The position numbers and the translations under genes were made by a program. 64,000 nucleotides of DNA from an uncultured Armatimonadota bacterium (GTDB lineage: Bacteria > Armatimonadota > Fimbriimonadia > Fimbriimonadales > Fimbriimonadaceae). The notes under the pieces are model-generated. The model saw only the letters and a program-made list of their open reading frames with translations. It had not been told where the DNA came from and ran no database searches. Each line of letters opens with the position of its first letter. The stretch's first letter is position 1. Where the stretch lies: the NCBI GenBank assembly GCA_903904815.1, contig CAIVDU010000036.1, positions 1-64,000 of the forward strand, read 5' to 3'. This document shows positions 1 to 7,688 of this stretch, in pieces.

Positions 1-1
1 G

Positions 2-82
2 ACACGAACCTGTAAGCTCCATGTGAGCAAGCAGCATGTCCAGGTCGAGCTTTACTTGAACTCCGATCCAATAAAACTGTGA
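2..82 (+). CDS. C-terminal end of an unidentified protein (partial)
   Basis: An open frame enters from the left edge and stops at the TGA at 80-82, giving 26 residues that include CKLHVSKQHVQVELYL. The alternating pattern looks like real beta-strand protein. It loosely recalls the strand carrying VSK...VELY in DUF4268-type domains, but that match is from memory and weak. A strong terminator follows 14 bases later, which supports this being the true 3' end of a transcribed gene. Too little is present to name it. Confidence 0.35.
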   Translation, partial: TRTCKLHVSKQHVQVELYLNSDPIKL

Positions 83-96
83 AACCAGCTTTCATG

Positions 97-136
97 GGGC
101 CGCGTAGATGCAAATCTGCGCGGCCCTTTGTGCTTT
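97..136 (+). terminator. Rho-independent terminator
   Basis: A 13-bp stem (97-109 pairing with 114-126, one G-U pair) is closed by a GCAA tetraloop at 110-113 and followed by TTTGTGCTTT. This is a textbook intrinsic terminator for the plus-strand gene ending at 82. From here to 354 I see no further gene. Confidence 0.85.
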
Positions 137-354
137 GTCAGGTTCGCGGGACCGAAAAGGGAATGCCATGCATTGCCGAACTCGACGACCGATCTCGCAG
201 CCGTCGCATCCGTTCTGGACCGCTAAACGCTAACCTTTACGATTCCTTCTGCGCCTAAGGCCTGGCTTTCAATTTGTGCTTCCAGGTTCCTTTCCGGCAG
301 GCCTACCCCAAGATCCATTCGGACCTACGCAACCCGAATACATTCAGCGGCGGA

Positions 355-795
355 TTATCCCCGAAACTCTCTTATGGGGTTCTCGAACTTGAGACCCACA
401 AATCGGCGGAATCCGTCGTCGTGGGAGCAGAGTAGTGCCCCATGCTCCAACGCCAAGGAGGCAAGATAGGCCTCGGTCATTGAAGGGCCAAAAACGCCAG
501 AGGTTGTGACGACGTTTCTGAAGATTGACCAGTGGTTAGGGCCTGGCTCAACGATCACGGTCTTCGGATAGGTGATCAATTGATCAGTAAACGACATTGC
601 GTCAGATCCAGATACCGCTACTTTCATGATCCTCGGATTCGTAACGATTCTAAGAAACGCGAGCAGAACGACTCGCGGTAGTCCGACCATGTCGTCTTTG
701 GCGTAAATCTCTTCCAGCCATGGCTTTGCTATCGAGTGCTGCGGAGAGGCGCTGTCCCATGCGTAAATCAAGATGTTCGCATCAATGATTCTCAT
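355..795 (-). CDS. vapC: VapC-type PIN-domain ribonuclease toxin
   Basis: This is a 146-residue PIN-domain protein. The N-terminal strand MRIIDANILIYAWD carries the first catalytic Asp. The C-terminal half has the usual LASLALEHGALLCSHDDGF block with the last acidic pair. The position that is normally Asp in the DAxLA motif reads TEAYLA, a conservative Glu. Known VapC toxins are Mg-dependent RNases that cut tRNA or rRNA and are held inactive by their VapB partner. The ATG overlaps the antitoxin stop (ATGA at 792-795), so the two are translationally coupled with the antitoxin first. The specific RNA target cannot be read from the sequence. Confidence 0.9.
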   Translation of the reverse strand: MRIIDANILIYAWDSASPQHSIAKPWLEEIYAKDDMVGLPRVVLLAFLRIVTNPRIMKVAVSGSDAMSFTDQLITYPKTVIVEPGPNHWSIFRNVVTTSGVFGPSMTEAYLASLALEHGALLCSHDDGFRRFVGLKFENPIREFRG

Positions 796-1037
796 TCATA
801 CGCTCGCTCTTCCATGAGAGCTTCGAGTTCGGAAATGCTGACCAGCGACAGTCCCGGTCTAAGTCCTATTGCTCTGGGTTGAATTTTGAACGCGGGAGCC
901 GCCACGGCGGATTCTCGTTGTGCTAAACCTTGACGCAAAAGTGCGTTGACGACGTACTTGAATGACTTTCCAGACTCTTTGCAAGCCTCGGCGATTCGAG
1001 CGTCGAGATCATCGTCAAGGGTTAGCGTGTGTCTCAT
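792..1037 (-). CDS. vapB: VapB-type ribbon-helix-helix antitoxin
   Basis: This 81-residue protein opens with the ribbon strand MRHTLTLDDDLDARI and a helix-turn-helix containing SGKSFKYVVNALLRQGL, typical of RHH antitoxins of the VapB family. Its C-terminal part, with GLRPGLSLVSISELEALMEE, matches the toxin-wrapping tail of this group. It is expected to neutralise the downstream PIN toxin and, as a dimer, bind the palindromes just upstream (1049-1084) to repress the operon. The start is the ATG at 1037. No Shine-Dalgarno is visible, and a TACACT at 1049-1044 could place transcription at or near the ATG, so the message may be leaderless (weak inference). Confidence 0.9.
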   Translation of the reverse strand: MRHTLTLDDDLDARIAEACKESGKSFKYVVNALLRQGLAQRESAVAAPAFKIQPRAIGLRPGLSLVSISELEALMEERAYE

Positions 1038-1048
1038 ATGTTTAGTGT

Positions 1049-1084
1049 AGCATCATGATGTCTGGCTGGTGACATCATGATGTC
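1049..1084 (-). promoter_or_regulatory. Tandem palindromic operators of vapBC
   Basis: GACATCATGATGTC at 1071-1084 is a perfect 14-bp palindrome. A second copy at 1049-1062 matches 12 of the 14 bases. Their centres are 22 bp apart, about two helical turns, and the nearer copy lies 12 bp upstream of the vapB start. This arrangement suits two RHH antitoxin dimers binding on the same face of the DNA. Confidence 0.8.
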
Positions 1085-1517
1085 AAACCCATTCATGCTG
1101 AGCGGTGGTCAGGACTCAGAACGTATCTTGTCCCGACCCGCAAACAGTCAACCGCCAAACGATCAGTCATTCCAGACATAACAGTGGCGTGGGCCATTTG
1201 GCGACTTGTTGAGTTCAAAAAAACGGTTGCACATTTGCTGTGCCTACCAGCGGATGGCGGACTGCAGGGACACGAATCACAGAGTATGGCAAAAGTCGAC
1301 GATATCTGAAAATGCTGAAATAAGTAGACCTCGCTTCGCTCGCAGGTTCGATTTGGCTCTCTCCAGTCCCTCTTCCGCGTACGCTTCGCTGCGGGCGAGG
1401 GTCCCCATTACGACCTCCTGGTGGTTTGCAATACTCTGCTCATTCTCCGTCATCTACCGCCGGCTTCTTAATTTCCGGCTTTCTTTCCTGAACCGCCAAC
1501 CCTTCATACTTTCTGGC
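1085..1517. other. Intergenic stretch without a recognisable gene
   Basis: Between the vapBC operators and the methyltransferase start there is an open frame from 1206 in the same phase as the methyltransferase. Its translation, rich in Ser, Arg and Phe, does not look like protein. I therefore treat it as a leader or spacer and see no RNA gene or repeat in it. Confidence 0.5.
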
Positions 1518-2315
1518 ATGTCCGCACCCGCTGGATTCGTTCCCGATAGCTACGAAAAGTATCTTGTGCCCATCCTATTCGCCGGCTACGCGCGGGACCT
1601 GGCCGAGAGGGTGAAAAATGCCAAGCCGTCGAAAGTGCTGGAACTGGCCTGTGGTACGGGGGTCGTAACTCGAGAGCTGATGCAAGCCTTGGACCCCGAT
1701 GCCTCCCTTGTGGCGACAGATTTCAATCCGGCGATGTTGGAATACGCGCGAACCACCGCCCAAGCGGAGAAATTCCCGAACTTGGATTGGCAGACTGCGG
1801 ACGCCACCGCGCTCCCGTTCGACGATGACTCGTTTGATCTACTGGTTTGCCAGTTCGGGTTTATGTTCTTTCCTGACAAGTCAAAGGCGATGGCGGAAGT
1901 TAAGAGGGTTCTCAAGCCAGGAGGGCGACTGATTTTCAACGTATGGGGCGCGATGGAGGACAATCCCGTGTTCTATTCCGTCGAACTGGCTCTCCAAGAA
2001 CTTCTGCCAGAAGAGCCGGTTCCCATCATTCCGACGCCGTGCTCCATGGCTGACCATGAACTGCTATCGACACTGCTCGTCGAGGCCGGATTCGAAGACA
2101 TACAAGTCACCGACGTCATTCTTCCCGTCAGAGGCCATCCAGCTTCGGCAGTAGCATCCGGCTTTACCCGCGGAACCCCCGTCGGCGCCCTTCTCGCCGA
2201 GCGAGGCATTGAATCCACCCACGCGCATGAACGGCTGGAAGCCACCGCCCGGAAACTCATGGGAGACACGCTCGATTCAACCATGTTAGCCATCATCTGC
2301 GAAGCCAGGGCCTAA
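1518..2315 (+). CDS. Class I SAM-dependent methyltransferase
   Basis: This 265-residue protein has a Rossmann-fold methyltransferase domain. Motif I is VLELACGTGVV near residue 45, the acidic end of strand 2 is DFNPAML, and motif IV is DLLVCQFGFMFF, followed by LKPGGRLIFNVWG. The layout is that of UbiE/Methyltransf_11 enzymes acting on small molecules; the substrate is unknown. The frame is open from 1206, but the first 104 codons have no protein character and the fold starts right after MSAPAGFVPDSYEKY, so I place the start at 1518. No operon partner is evident. Confidence 0.85.
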   Translation: MSAPAGFVPDSYEKYLVPILFAGYARDLAERVKNAKPSKVLELACGTGVVTRELMQALDPDASLVATDFNPAMLEYARTTAQAEKFPNLDWQTADATALPFDDDSFDLLVCQFGFMFFPDKSKAMAEVKRVLKPGGRLIFNVWGAMEDNPVFYSVELALQELLPEEPVPIIPTPCSMADHELLSTLLVEAGFEDIQVTDVILPVRGHPASAVASGFTRGTPVGALLAERGIESTHAHERLEATARKLMGDTLDSTMLAIICEARA

Positions 2316-2712
2316 ACTCGACCGGATCACATCCGGGCTCCCGTAGCGTGGACAAACCCTTAGGCCGTGAATGATTCGTTGTGCGCCCGTCCACGGATCA
2401 GCGCGTAACCGAGATGCCGCTTGAGAGGGAAAGTCCCTTCAAGCGATTACCCTCCCGATCTACAAGCTCGTTCTGTCTCCACGCGCGCCGGGTCGCGCTG
2501 TTCCTCAGCGCTCCCGGGTGAGCGCACTCCACAACGGTTTTGCGCTGTTGCTACTCGGCCCGCCCGCTCCCAACTGTCCATTATTCCTCCGTTACAGTTA
2601 CGTCACATAAACGCCTCAGCTTGCCACCCACTCTCTTAGCCTCCCGTCTTACGAGGTGTATCGCTTCGGCGCAACTTAGCGCAGAGCTCAATGATTCGAG
2701 AGGAGAACAATC
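2316..2712. other. Intergenic stretch with hairpins, no gene recognised
   Basis: A 12-bp hairpin with one bulged base lies at 2418-2445 (CGCTTGA and TCAAGCG arms), and a 7-bp inverted pair CGTGGAC/GTCCACG spans about 2350-2397. Neither is followed by a T-run. The stretch could hold a leader or small RNA, but no known family is recognisable. Confidence 0.4.
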
Positions 2713-3206
2713 TTGGTAAGAAGAAATCAACAACGCACCGCTACGTCTCGGCCTACTGGCAACTGCCATCGGCCTCAATTCAAAGCCAATCGGCTTTCTA
2801 AGAAGTCAGTGGCGTTCGGGGTCGCATTCTGTGCGTTAGCGGCTCCCGCGCTCAGCCACGCGGATTGGCCGACCTACGTGGTCTACGCGATCCACCTCAT
2901 CAACAACAACCCCAACGTCGCAATGGCCTTGAACGACTACAACCACGTCGGCGGCTACACCCACATCGGTCAGCTCGGGCTCAGGTATTCCTCAACGGCG
3001 CGGCCGGCCCTTCAGGGATCGTGGTTCGTCTCCGAAGCGATGACCCAGCCGTCACGCTCCCGGCGACGGTAAGAGTTGCTCCCGGCGCCTCAAGCGCGTC
3101 GTTCGACGTCGCGGTGGGTGCGGTTCGCGGTCGTCACAAGGCAACCGTCTTTGCCGATCAAGGGGACGCTTCAGTAAGTGCCTCGATTACCGTCGGTCTC
3201 GGCTAG
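2713..3206 (+). pseudogene. Secreted protein with Ig-like domain, broken by a frameshift
   Basis: A TTG start at 2713 follows a good Shine-Dalgarno, AGGAG at 2701-2705. The first frame encodes a signal peptide (SKKSVAFGVAFCALAAPALSHA) and a short mature segment with NNNPNVAMALNDYNHVGGYTHI. It then loses protein character and stops at 3072. From about 2975 the next frame continues convincingly: QVFLNGAAGPSGIVVRLRSD, then a VPATVRVAPGAS-like strand and a regular end at 3206. That second part resembles the bacterial Ig-like domains with alternating ValProAla and PheAspVal strands. One indel near 2970-2990 joins the two. It may be a real mutation or a sequencing error. The function is unknown. 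Confidence 0.65.
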
Positions 3207-3219
3207 CCGAGCTGAATTT

Positions 3220-3259
3220 GAAGCCAGGTTGGGAATACAAGCGCCACCAACCTGGCTTC
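3220..3259. terminator. Perfect 13-bp hairpin between convergent genes
   Basis: GAAGCCAGGTTGG at 3220-3232 pairs exactly with CCAACCTGGCTTC at 3247-3259, with a 14-base loop. It lies between the plus-strand gene ending at 3206 and the minus-strand gene ending at 3270. The minus-strand side has a short AAATT tail. It probably terminates in both directions. Confidence 0.6.
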
Positions 3260-3269
3260 GTCGGCTAGG

Positions 3270-4133
3270 CTAGGCTACCGAAGAGCTCCCGCCAGACAGG
3301 AGTTGTAGGCGCGCAAGTCGTTCTGGCTCATCGGCGACGATCCACCGATCTTGTGATAACAGCTCGAACGCTCTCGCGAAGAACGGTTTCGACTCTTCAG
3401 TTCGATTGAGCGCGAGAAGGGACTCTCCGATCTCCTCGAAAACGAAACCCGAGGGAGCCCCTAAATCCTCCCGCTCCTTCTTGAGATCGACCTGCGCGGT
3501 AAGAGCCTCCTCGTAGCGGCCGAGGGAGCGCAAAGTCCGGGCAACGCACCACCGAGCGATGATGTAGTTATCGCCACCACTGGCTTTTCGAAGTTCAGCG
3601 ACCTCTTCAAACTGACTCAGCGCCTCATCAAACCGGCCGAGGGCGTGATAGCTCCAGCCCAAGTTGTTGCCGGCCGATGCGATCCACTTCTTTGCCTTCG
3701 GATCGGTGGCTCTCTTAGCGACTTCGATCGTGCGGATGTTCCACTCAATCGATTTCTCCCCCGGTTCGATGATTGCAATCATATGGGCCGCGTCGGCGGC
3801 CAATGCCTCTTCACCGATGGAGTCCGCGAGTTCAAATGCAGCATAAAACTCCGGGCGTGCTTGATCTTTATTGTGAGAGGAGTTGAAAGCTCGGCCTCGT
3901 TCCAGAAGGTAACGGACCTGAGCCCGAGGAAATGCCTCAATTCCTTCGCGAAGGACTTCGTCTAGCAAAGCGTGGGATTCATCGAATTGTCGGCGCAGGC
4001 TGAACGTGCGCGCTATCTGGGTTTGAATCTCAAGTTTGGTCGCCGGATCATGGGTTTCCCTGAGCGCTTTTTGGAAGCGCACTTCAGAACCGGCCGGATC
4101 GCCGTAGTCCCACAAAGCGTCGAAATCGATCAC
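3270..4133 (-). CDS. Tetratricopeptide-repeat protein
   Basis: This 287-residue protein is almost entirely helical TPR repeats. Recognisable units include NNLGWSYHALGRFDEALSQF near residue 160 and ARTLRSLGRYEEALTAQ near residue 200, plus degenerate repeats from residue 15 onward (QIARTFSLRRQFDESHALLDE). There is no signal peptide or membrane segment, so it should act in the cytoplasm as a scaffold or binding protein. No catalytic domain is attached and no operon partner is close, so its partner is unknown. Confidence 0.8.
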   Translation of the reverse strand: MIDFDALWDYGDPAGSEVRFQKALRETHDPATKLEIQTQIARTFSLRRQFDESHALLDEVLREGIEAFPRAQVRYLLERGRAFNSSHNKDQARPEFYAAFELADSIGEEALAADAAHMIAIIEPGEKSIEWNIRTIEVAKRATDPKAKKWIASAGNNLGWSYHALGRFDEALSQFEEVAELRKASGGDNYIIARWCVARTLRSLGRYEEALTAQVDLKKEREDLGAPSGFVFEEIGESLLALNRTEESKPFFARAFELLSQDRWIVADEPERLARLQLLSGGSSSVA

Positions 4134-4320
4134 GGCTTATTATCTCTCGCCATCTGCCAAACCCGCATGATGGTCGAGCAGGTAAATAGTCTATGGTTTA
4201 ACTTCTCTATTCGCCTATCGTGTGATGCCCATTTTGCCTTAGAGTATTCGGATCTTTACAGGGTTCACCGACGAACCTCTCAATGTCCCTTACGCGATGG
4301 CCGATGAAGGTGTATCCCTA

Positions 4321-4956
4321 ATGAATCTCATGAGACTGATCCCTGTCGTTCTGACGCTGCTTCTCACGCCTTTCGCGGTCACCCGTTCGGTGTCGCCGAT
4401 GGCGATGAGCATGCGTCAGGGCCGGGTTTCCAGTCTGGTGAGTCGTTCCGCGCGGCTTGAGAAGGCGGAGGGAATCCTCTTGTCCAAAGGCGCCCGAATC
4501 GCGTTCGCCGGATCGGCCAAGGCAAACCTCGCACTGAATCTGGCCATCAATCGATGGAACCATGCCCTTGGTGAATCGCTTTTCGCGATCGAGAACTCGA
4601 CTGACGAGGCGAACATCACGGTCCGCCTCGTCGATTCGATCGGAGACGGTGAAGAAGTTCAAGGCGAAGTCTTGGCGAGCGATGGCGAAGGCAGCGACGG
4701 CCTGGTAACGGCGAAAATCCTTATCCGGGATAACGTGCGAGGGAAGAAACTTACGGGAGACCAAGTCGCCGAAGTCATTGCCCATGAATTAGGGCACCTG
4801 TTGGGACTGGAAGACTCCTCCACCGAAACCGGCCTCATGGGCGAATTTGACGGGAACCACCTTGTCACGGGTCCAAACAGCGACGAAATCGCCGCCGTAC
4901 GGAGTGTGCGGGATGCAGCATCGAGATCGATTGCTCAGGCTTTGCTGAGGCCCTGA
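4321..4956 (+). CDS. Secreted matrixin-like zinc metalloprotease
   Basis: This 211-residue protein has an N-terminal hydrophobic signal sequence (LIPVVLTLLLTPFAV). Near residue 155 is the zinc motif VAEVIAHELGHLLGLED, matching HExxHxxGxxD of M10/matrixin-like metzincins, followed by a Met-turn-like GLMGEF. The preceding NRWNHAL and NITVRLVDSIGD segments fit the matrixin fold. It likely cleaves protein outside the cytoplasm. The frame is open from an ATG at 4297, but GAAGGTG at 4309-4315 is well spaced for the ATG at 4321, so I use that. Its 3' end overlaps the converging thioredoxin-like gene by 22 bases. Confidence 0.8.
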   Translation: MNLMRLIPVVLTLLLTPFAVTRSVSPMAMSMRQGRVSSLVSRSARLEKAEGILLSKGARIAFAGSAKANLALNLAINRWNHALGESLFAIENSTDEANITVRLVDSIGDGEEVQGEVLASDGEGSDGLVTAKILIRDNVRGKKLTGDQVAEVIAHELGHLLGLEDSSTETGLMGEFDGNHLVTGPNSDEIAAVRSVRDAASRSIAQALLRP

Positions 4957-5774
4957 ATCGTCTCTTTCGCGACATAGACCCACTCGGGAGTGGCGCCCTT
5001 CATGTCGATTAACTGTTGGGCGGTCGCTTTGGCGGCCGCCTTGTTTGAATCGAGTTGGAGGTACATCATGCCGATGAGCGCGATCGACTTATCCGCCGGC
5101 GAGGAGGCAAACTTGAGGGCCTTTTGGTAGCAGTCGAGGGCTTTGGATTCCTTCCCCGCCATTCCCGCGTAGCCGTCTCCCACCGCTTCAAGCGCCTTCA
5201 CGATGTACGGTCCCCGATACGAAGACGCGAGTGCCTTTTCTAGGTAGGGTGCGCCGACCGGCGTCTTTCCAGACATCGGATCGGACTGAGCGGACACGAA
5301 GGTCGCGTACTTGGCATTCGCCTCTCCGTCTTTCGGGACCTTTTCCAACTTCTGCTTCACGGCGGCGAACTGGGTGAAACTATCGAGGGCGACTTGGATC
5401 GATTCGGCGAAATCGGGGCCAGCCTGGTAGCCGACCAATTTGCTAACCAGTTTTCCATCGCTCTGAAGGAAGAGGATCGTAGGAAGGACGGCAGCAGAGT
5501 ATTTGATCGCCATCGCCTTTTCGCCTTTGCCGATGTCTGTCTTAAAGGCCACGAAGTTCTTGAGCAGGGAAACCACCTTGGGATCCTTCAGGCTTCCTTC
5601 GTCGAATCGCTTGCAGAGCGGATCCTCGCCCGTATAGATCTCGACCATCATCAGCTTATGCCCGGATTTTGCGGCGGCAAAGGCGGTTTTCTGGTCAGCC
5701 GACCATTTGATGTCGTCGGCGTGGGCTAGTGTCGCGGTGAGTGTCAGAGCCAGTAGGCCAGCGTGCTTCATCAT
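4935..5774 (-). CDS. Secreted thioredoxin-fold protein lacking the CXXC pair
   Basis: This 279-residue protein has a signal peptide (GLLALTLTATLAHA) and a thioredoxin-like domain in residues 20-130. The cis-Pro loop AVLPTILFLQSDGKLV is intact. The active-site region reads YTGEDPLCKRFDEG, with a single Cys, so a dithiol-disulfide exchange like that of thioredoxin is not possible in the usual way. A helical, TPR-like C-terminal half with SPADKSIALIGMMYLQLDSN follows. It resembles thioredoxin_7/DUF255-type periplasmic proteins. The exact role is unknown. It overlaps the metalloprotease gene tail to tail. Confidence 0.7.
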   Translation of the reverse strand: MMKHAGLLALTLTATLAHADDIKWSADQKTAFAAAKSGHKLMMVEIYTGEDPLCKRFDEGSLKDPKVVSLLKNFVAFKTDIGKGEKAMAIKYSAAVLPTILFLQSDGKLVSKLVGYQAGPDFAESIQVALDSFTQFAAVKQKLEKVPKDGEANAKYATFVSAQSDPMSGKTPVGAPYLEKALASSYRGPYIVKALEAVGDGYAGMAGKESKALDCYQKALKFASSPADKSIALIGMMYLQLDSNKAAAKATAQQLIDMKGATPEWVYVAKETIQGLSKA

Positions 5775-5822
5775 GAGTCCATTATGCAGACGTGCCAGGG
5801 GGCTTCCACAGTTCCCCGTTCG

Positions 5823-6135
5823 TCAATGGGAGTCGGGGGCTGGCTTTGCTCCGCGTCCATTGCCGAGCAAGAGCAGAAGAGGGATGCTGCACACAAACAT
5901 GATCGAGACGATGTGAAACATGTCGCCGAACGATAGGACTGAAGCCTGAAGCCGAACCGCGCCATCAAGAACTCCCATGGCCTGTTCACGAGCGACCGGC
6001 AACGAAGATCCCCTGGACGCAAAGCCAGCCGTCAACTGTTGAATCCGCTCGGTCGCTAGGGCCGACGAACTGCTGATGTGCCTGCGAACGCTGCCTTTTT
6101 CGCTCCTCTCGGAGAACGGGCAGCGCAGTTGGCCG
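5823..6135 (-). pseudogene. C-terminal remnant of a DHA2-family (EmrB/QacA-like) efflux transporter
   Basis: On the minus strand, 6077 to 5823 encodes ATERIQQLTAGFASRGSSLP, then AMGVLDGAVRLQASVLSFGD and a hydrophobic last helix (IVSIMFVCSIPLLLLLG). This is the familiar end of 14-TM DHA2 drug/H+ antiporters. The preceding piece, TALPVLREERKRQRSQAHQQF at 6129-6067, matches the region just before it in such proteins but lies in a different frame. So there is a frameshift near 6070-6080, and the rest of the gene is missing: only roughly the last 100 of about 500 residues remain. It cannot make a working pump. Confidence 0.7.
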
Positions 6136-6218
6136 AGATGTTGCACTCCTTGCCGATGTCCGAATTGGTGGAAGACGAATAACCCAATGTCGACTCGATA
6201 ATCGCGTTATGATCAGGT

Positions 6219-6593
6219 ATGCCCATCGTCCCGATGATTGCGGCCCGGAACGCCGTCCAGGCGCTTGAGTTCTATCAAAAAGTCTTTGACGCCAAGATCG
6301 TCGAGGGGCCCTATACCGATGCAAATGGCAAGGTTGACCATTCGGAAATCTCGATTGGAGGAAATTCCGTCATGGTGGCCGATGAGCAACCAGGCCACAA
6401 CCGGACGCCTGATTCCTTGGGAGGAACCTCAGTCCTGTTCTTGCTTCCAGTCCCCGATTTCGACCGAACCCATGACCTGGCCATCCAGAGTGGGGCCAAT
6501 CTGGTCCGTCCGGTCAGTACCTTACCGGACGGTCAGCGATTGGCGAAGTTACAGGACCCGTATGGGCATATCTGGATGATTCACGGCAAGTAG
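6219..6593 (+). CDS. VOC-family protein, PhnB/glyoxalase-like
   Basis: This is a 124-residue single vicinal-oxygen-chelate domain of the PhnB-like type. The opening PMIAARNAVQALEFYQKVFDA, the central GGNSVMVADE and the closing LQDPYGHIWMIHGK are characteristic. Small stand-alone members bind metal or a small ligand as dimers; some detoxify, others have no known substrate. It is convergent with the pseudopilin gene with only one base between the stop codons, and its promoter abuts the efflux-pump remnant. Confidence 0.85.
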   Translation: MPIVPMIAARNAVQALEFYQKVFDAKIVEGPYTDANGKVDHSEISIGGNSVMVADEQPGHNRTPDSLGGTSVLFLLPVPDFDRTHDLAIQSGANLVRPVSTLPDGQRLAKLQDPYGHIWMIHGK

Positions 6594-6594
6594 G

Positions 6595-7374
6595 TCAATT
6601 CAGCGTAAAGAACGTGTCCTGCGTGAGGTCGCCGTTGCTGATTTCGCCGAGATTCACGGCGGCGTATTGGGCTGGTGTGCCGGTTCCGCTATAACCGAAA
6701 GGTTGGGTGCGGAGGGTTGGCTTGAAGACCTTGGCGTGTCCATCGCACCAGAGGACGACTCCAAAGCCGTTGTGGCGGCCGTGGAAGGTTGGGTACTGGC
6801 TGGACGGCGGTTCCAGGTAGGCATTACCTTGGAGCACGTTGGAACTGCCGAAGCTGAGTTGAGCGCTGGTAGCGAAGGCGACGGTCTCGGCTACCTTGTT
6901 AATCTGACCGTAATTGACCGAAACGGGTGTTTCGGCATAGGTTGGGGGAGCGTAGGTGGATGGGGAGAGGTAGTTGTAGTTGTAGCCAAATCCAGTCTGT
7001 CCGATCGCCGTTCTCAGATTGTTCGGAAAAGCGGGGTCGCTTTCAACGCCGACTCCTTTGGTGTACGGGTAGAGCAGTCCGTCTTGGGGAGTAAGGGTTT
7101 GAGTCGCAGAATCGTAACCTCCCCAGAAATAAAAGCTTTTAGTGCCTGCACCGGCGATCCGGATTCGCATCAGGGTGTCGTCATAGTCGTTGCCGTACAT
7201 GATCCAGGCCAGACCCATCTGCTTCAGATTTGAGGTTGCTTGAGTTCGTTTAGCGGCAGCTTTTGCGGAAGCAAAAACGGGGAAGAGGATGGCGGCAAGA
7301 ATCGCGATGATTGCGATGACCACGAGGAGTTCGATCAGGGTGAAACCCGATCGACCAGTTGAGGACGATTTCAT
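6595..7374 (-). CDS. Pseudopilin-like protein with prepilin leader and H-X9-DG C-terminus
   Basis: This 259-residue protein opens with [20 protein letters not shown], a class III prepilin peptidase site (cleavage after Gly, Phe +1, Glu +5) followed by the conserved hydrophobic helix. The globular part ends with [17 protein letters not shown], i.e. His, nine residues, Asp-Gly. This is the H-X9-DG signature common in Planctomycetota and Armatimonadota type II secretion-like pilins. It should be processed by PilD and sit in a pilus or pseudopilus. The frame opens at 7428, but the ATG at 7374 lies ten residues before the leader motif and is a better start. The 5' leader carries a cobalamin riboswitch (7509-7661), which is unexpected for this family. 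Confidence 0.85.
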   Translation of the reverse strand: MKSSSTGRSGFTLIELLVVIAIIAILAAILFPVFASAKAAAKRTQATSNLKQMGLAWIMYGNDYDDTLMRIRIAGAGTKSFYFWGGYDSATQTLTPQDGLLYPYTKGVGVESDPAFPNNLRTAIGQTGFGYNYNYLSPSTYAPPTYAETPVSVNYGQINKVAETVAFATSAQLSFGSSNVLQGNAYLEPPSSQYPTFHGRHNGFGVVLWCDGHAKVFKPTLRTQPFGYSGTGTPAQYAAVNLGEISNGDLTQDTFFTLN

Positions 7375-7387
7375 AAATAACCCAGCC

Positions 7388-7425
7388 TTGGCGCGAGGCG
7401 CGCGGTCAGGTGAGTTAGTCGCCAA
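7388..7425 (-). promoter_or_regulatory. Possible ribosome-site-sequestering hairpin
   Basis: On the minus strand TTGGCG (7425-7420) can pair with CGCCAA (7393-7388). The second arm is joined directly to AAGG, the only Shine-Dalgarno-like sequence before the ATG at 7374. Lying between the riboswitch and the start codon, it could be the expression platform. The pairing is short, so this is tentative. Confidence 0.3.
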
Positions 7426-7508
7426 CAAGGTTCAGGTACACAACAGCCGTCCGGTGGTAGCCGGAATTTGCGTCGACCCATGCTCGGGGGCGAAAACTCA
7501 CAAACGAA

Positions 7509-7661
7509 CCATAGGGCGGGCATTCGGGCTCCAATTCGATCGCCTCACAGACGTAAACGTCAATGAATCGATCGGAATCGATTTCCGTTGCGGCACAGCG
7601 CCGGGATCTCACCGGACTTCCCCCATCAAGATGCCCCGCTACGACGGCGGGGTCCCTATGG
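7509..7661 (-). promoter_or_regulatory. Cobalamin (B12) riboswitch
   Basis: Read on the minus strand, the core has the hallmarks of the cobalamin family in order. A GC hairpin (CCCCGC...GCGGGG) comes first, then GGGGGAAG (7624-7617), CCGGTGAGATCCCGG (7615-7601) and GCTGTGCCGCAACGG (7599-7585). A variable AT hairpin (AATCGAT/ATCGATT) follows, and then a B12-box-like GAGCCCGAATGCCCGCC (7531-7515) that keeps the invariant A-G, C-G-A, CC and GCC positions. The element is closed by a perfect 8-bp stem, CCATAGGG (7661-7654) with CCCTATGG (7516-7509). It lies between the S15 hydrolase stop (7689) and the pseudopilin start (7374), in their orientation. Ligand binding itself is inferred from family knowledge. 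Confidence 0.85.
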
Positions 7662-7688
7662 CTTGGAGATGATACCGTCTATCTCGGA

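Noticed and set aside
1206-1517. N-terminal extension of the methyltransferase
   Set aside because: The translation is rich in Ser and Arg without domain pattern; the fold begins at the ATG at 1518.
2418-2445. Hairpin containing GAGGGAAAGTCCC, like the P4 region of RNase P RNA
   Set aside because: No other conserved RNase P sequence is found on either side, so the likeness is chance.
7415-7612. Minus-strand frame of 65 residues
   Set aside because: It lies inside the cobalamin riboswitch and overlaps its conserved core; the RNA reading is far stronger.
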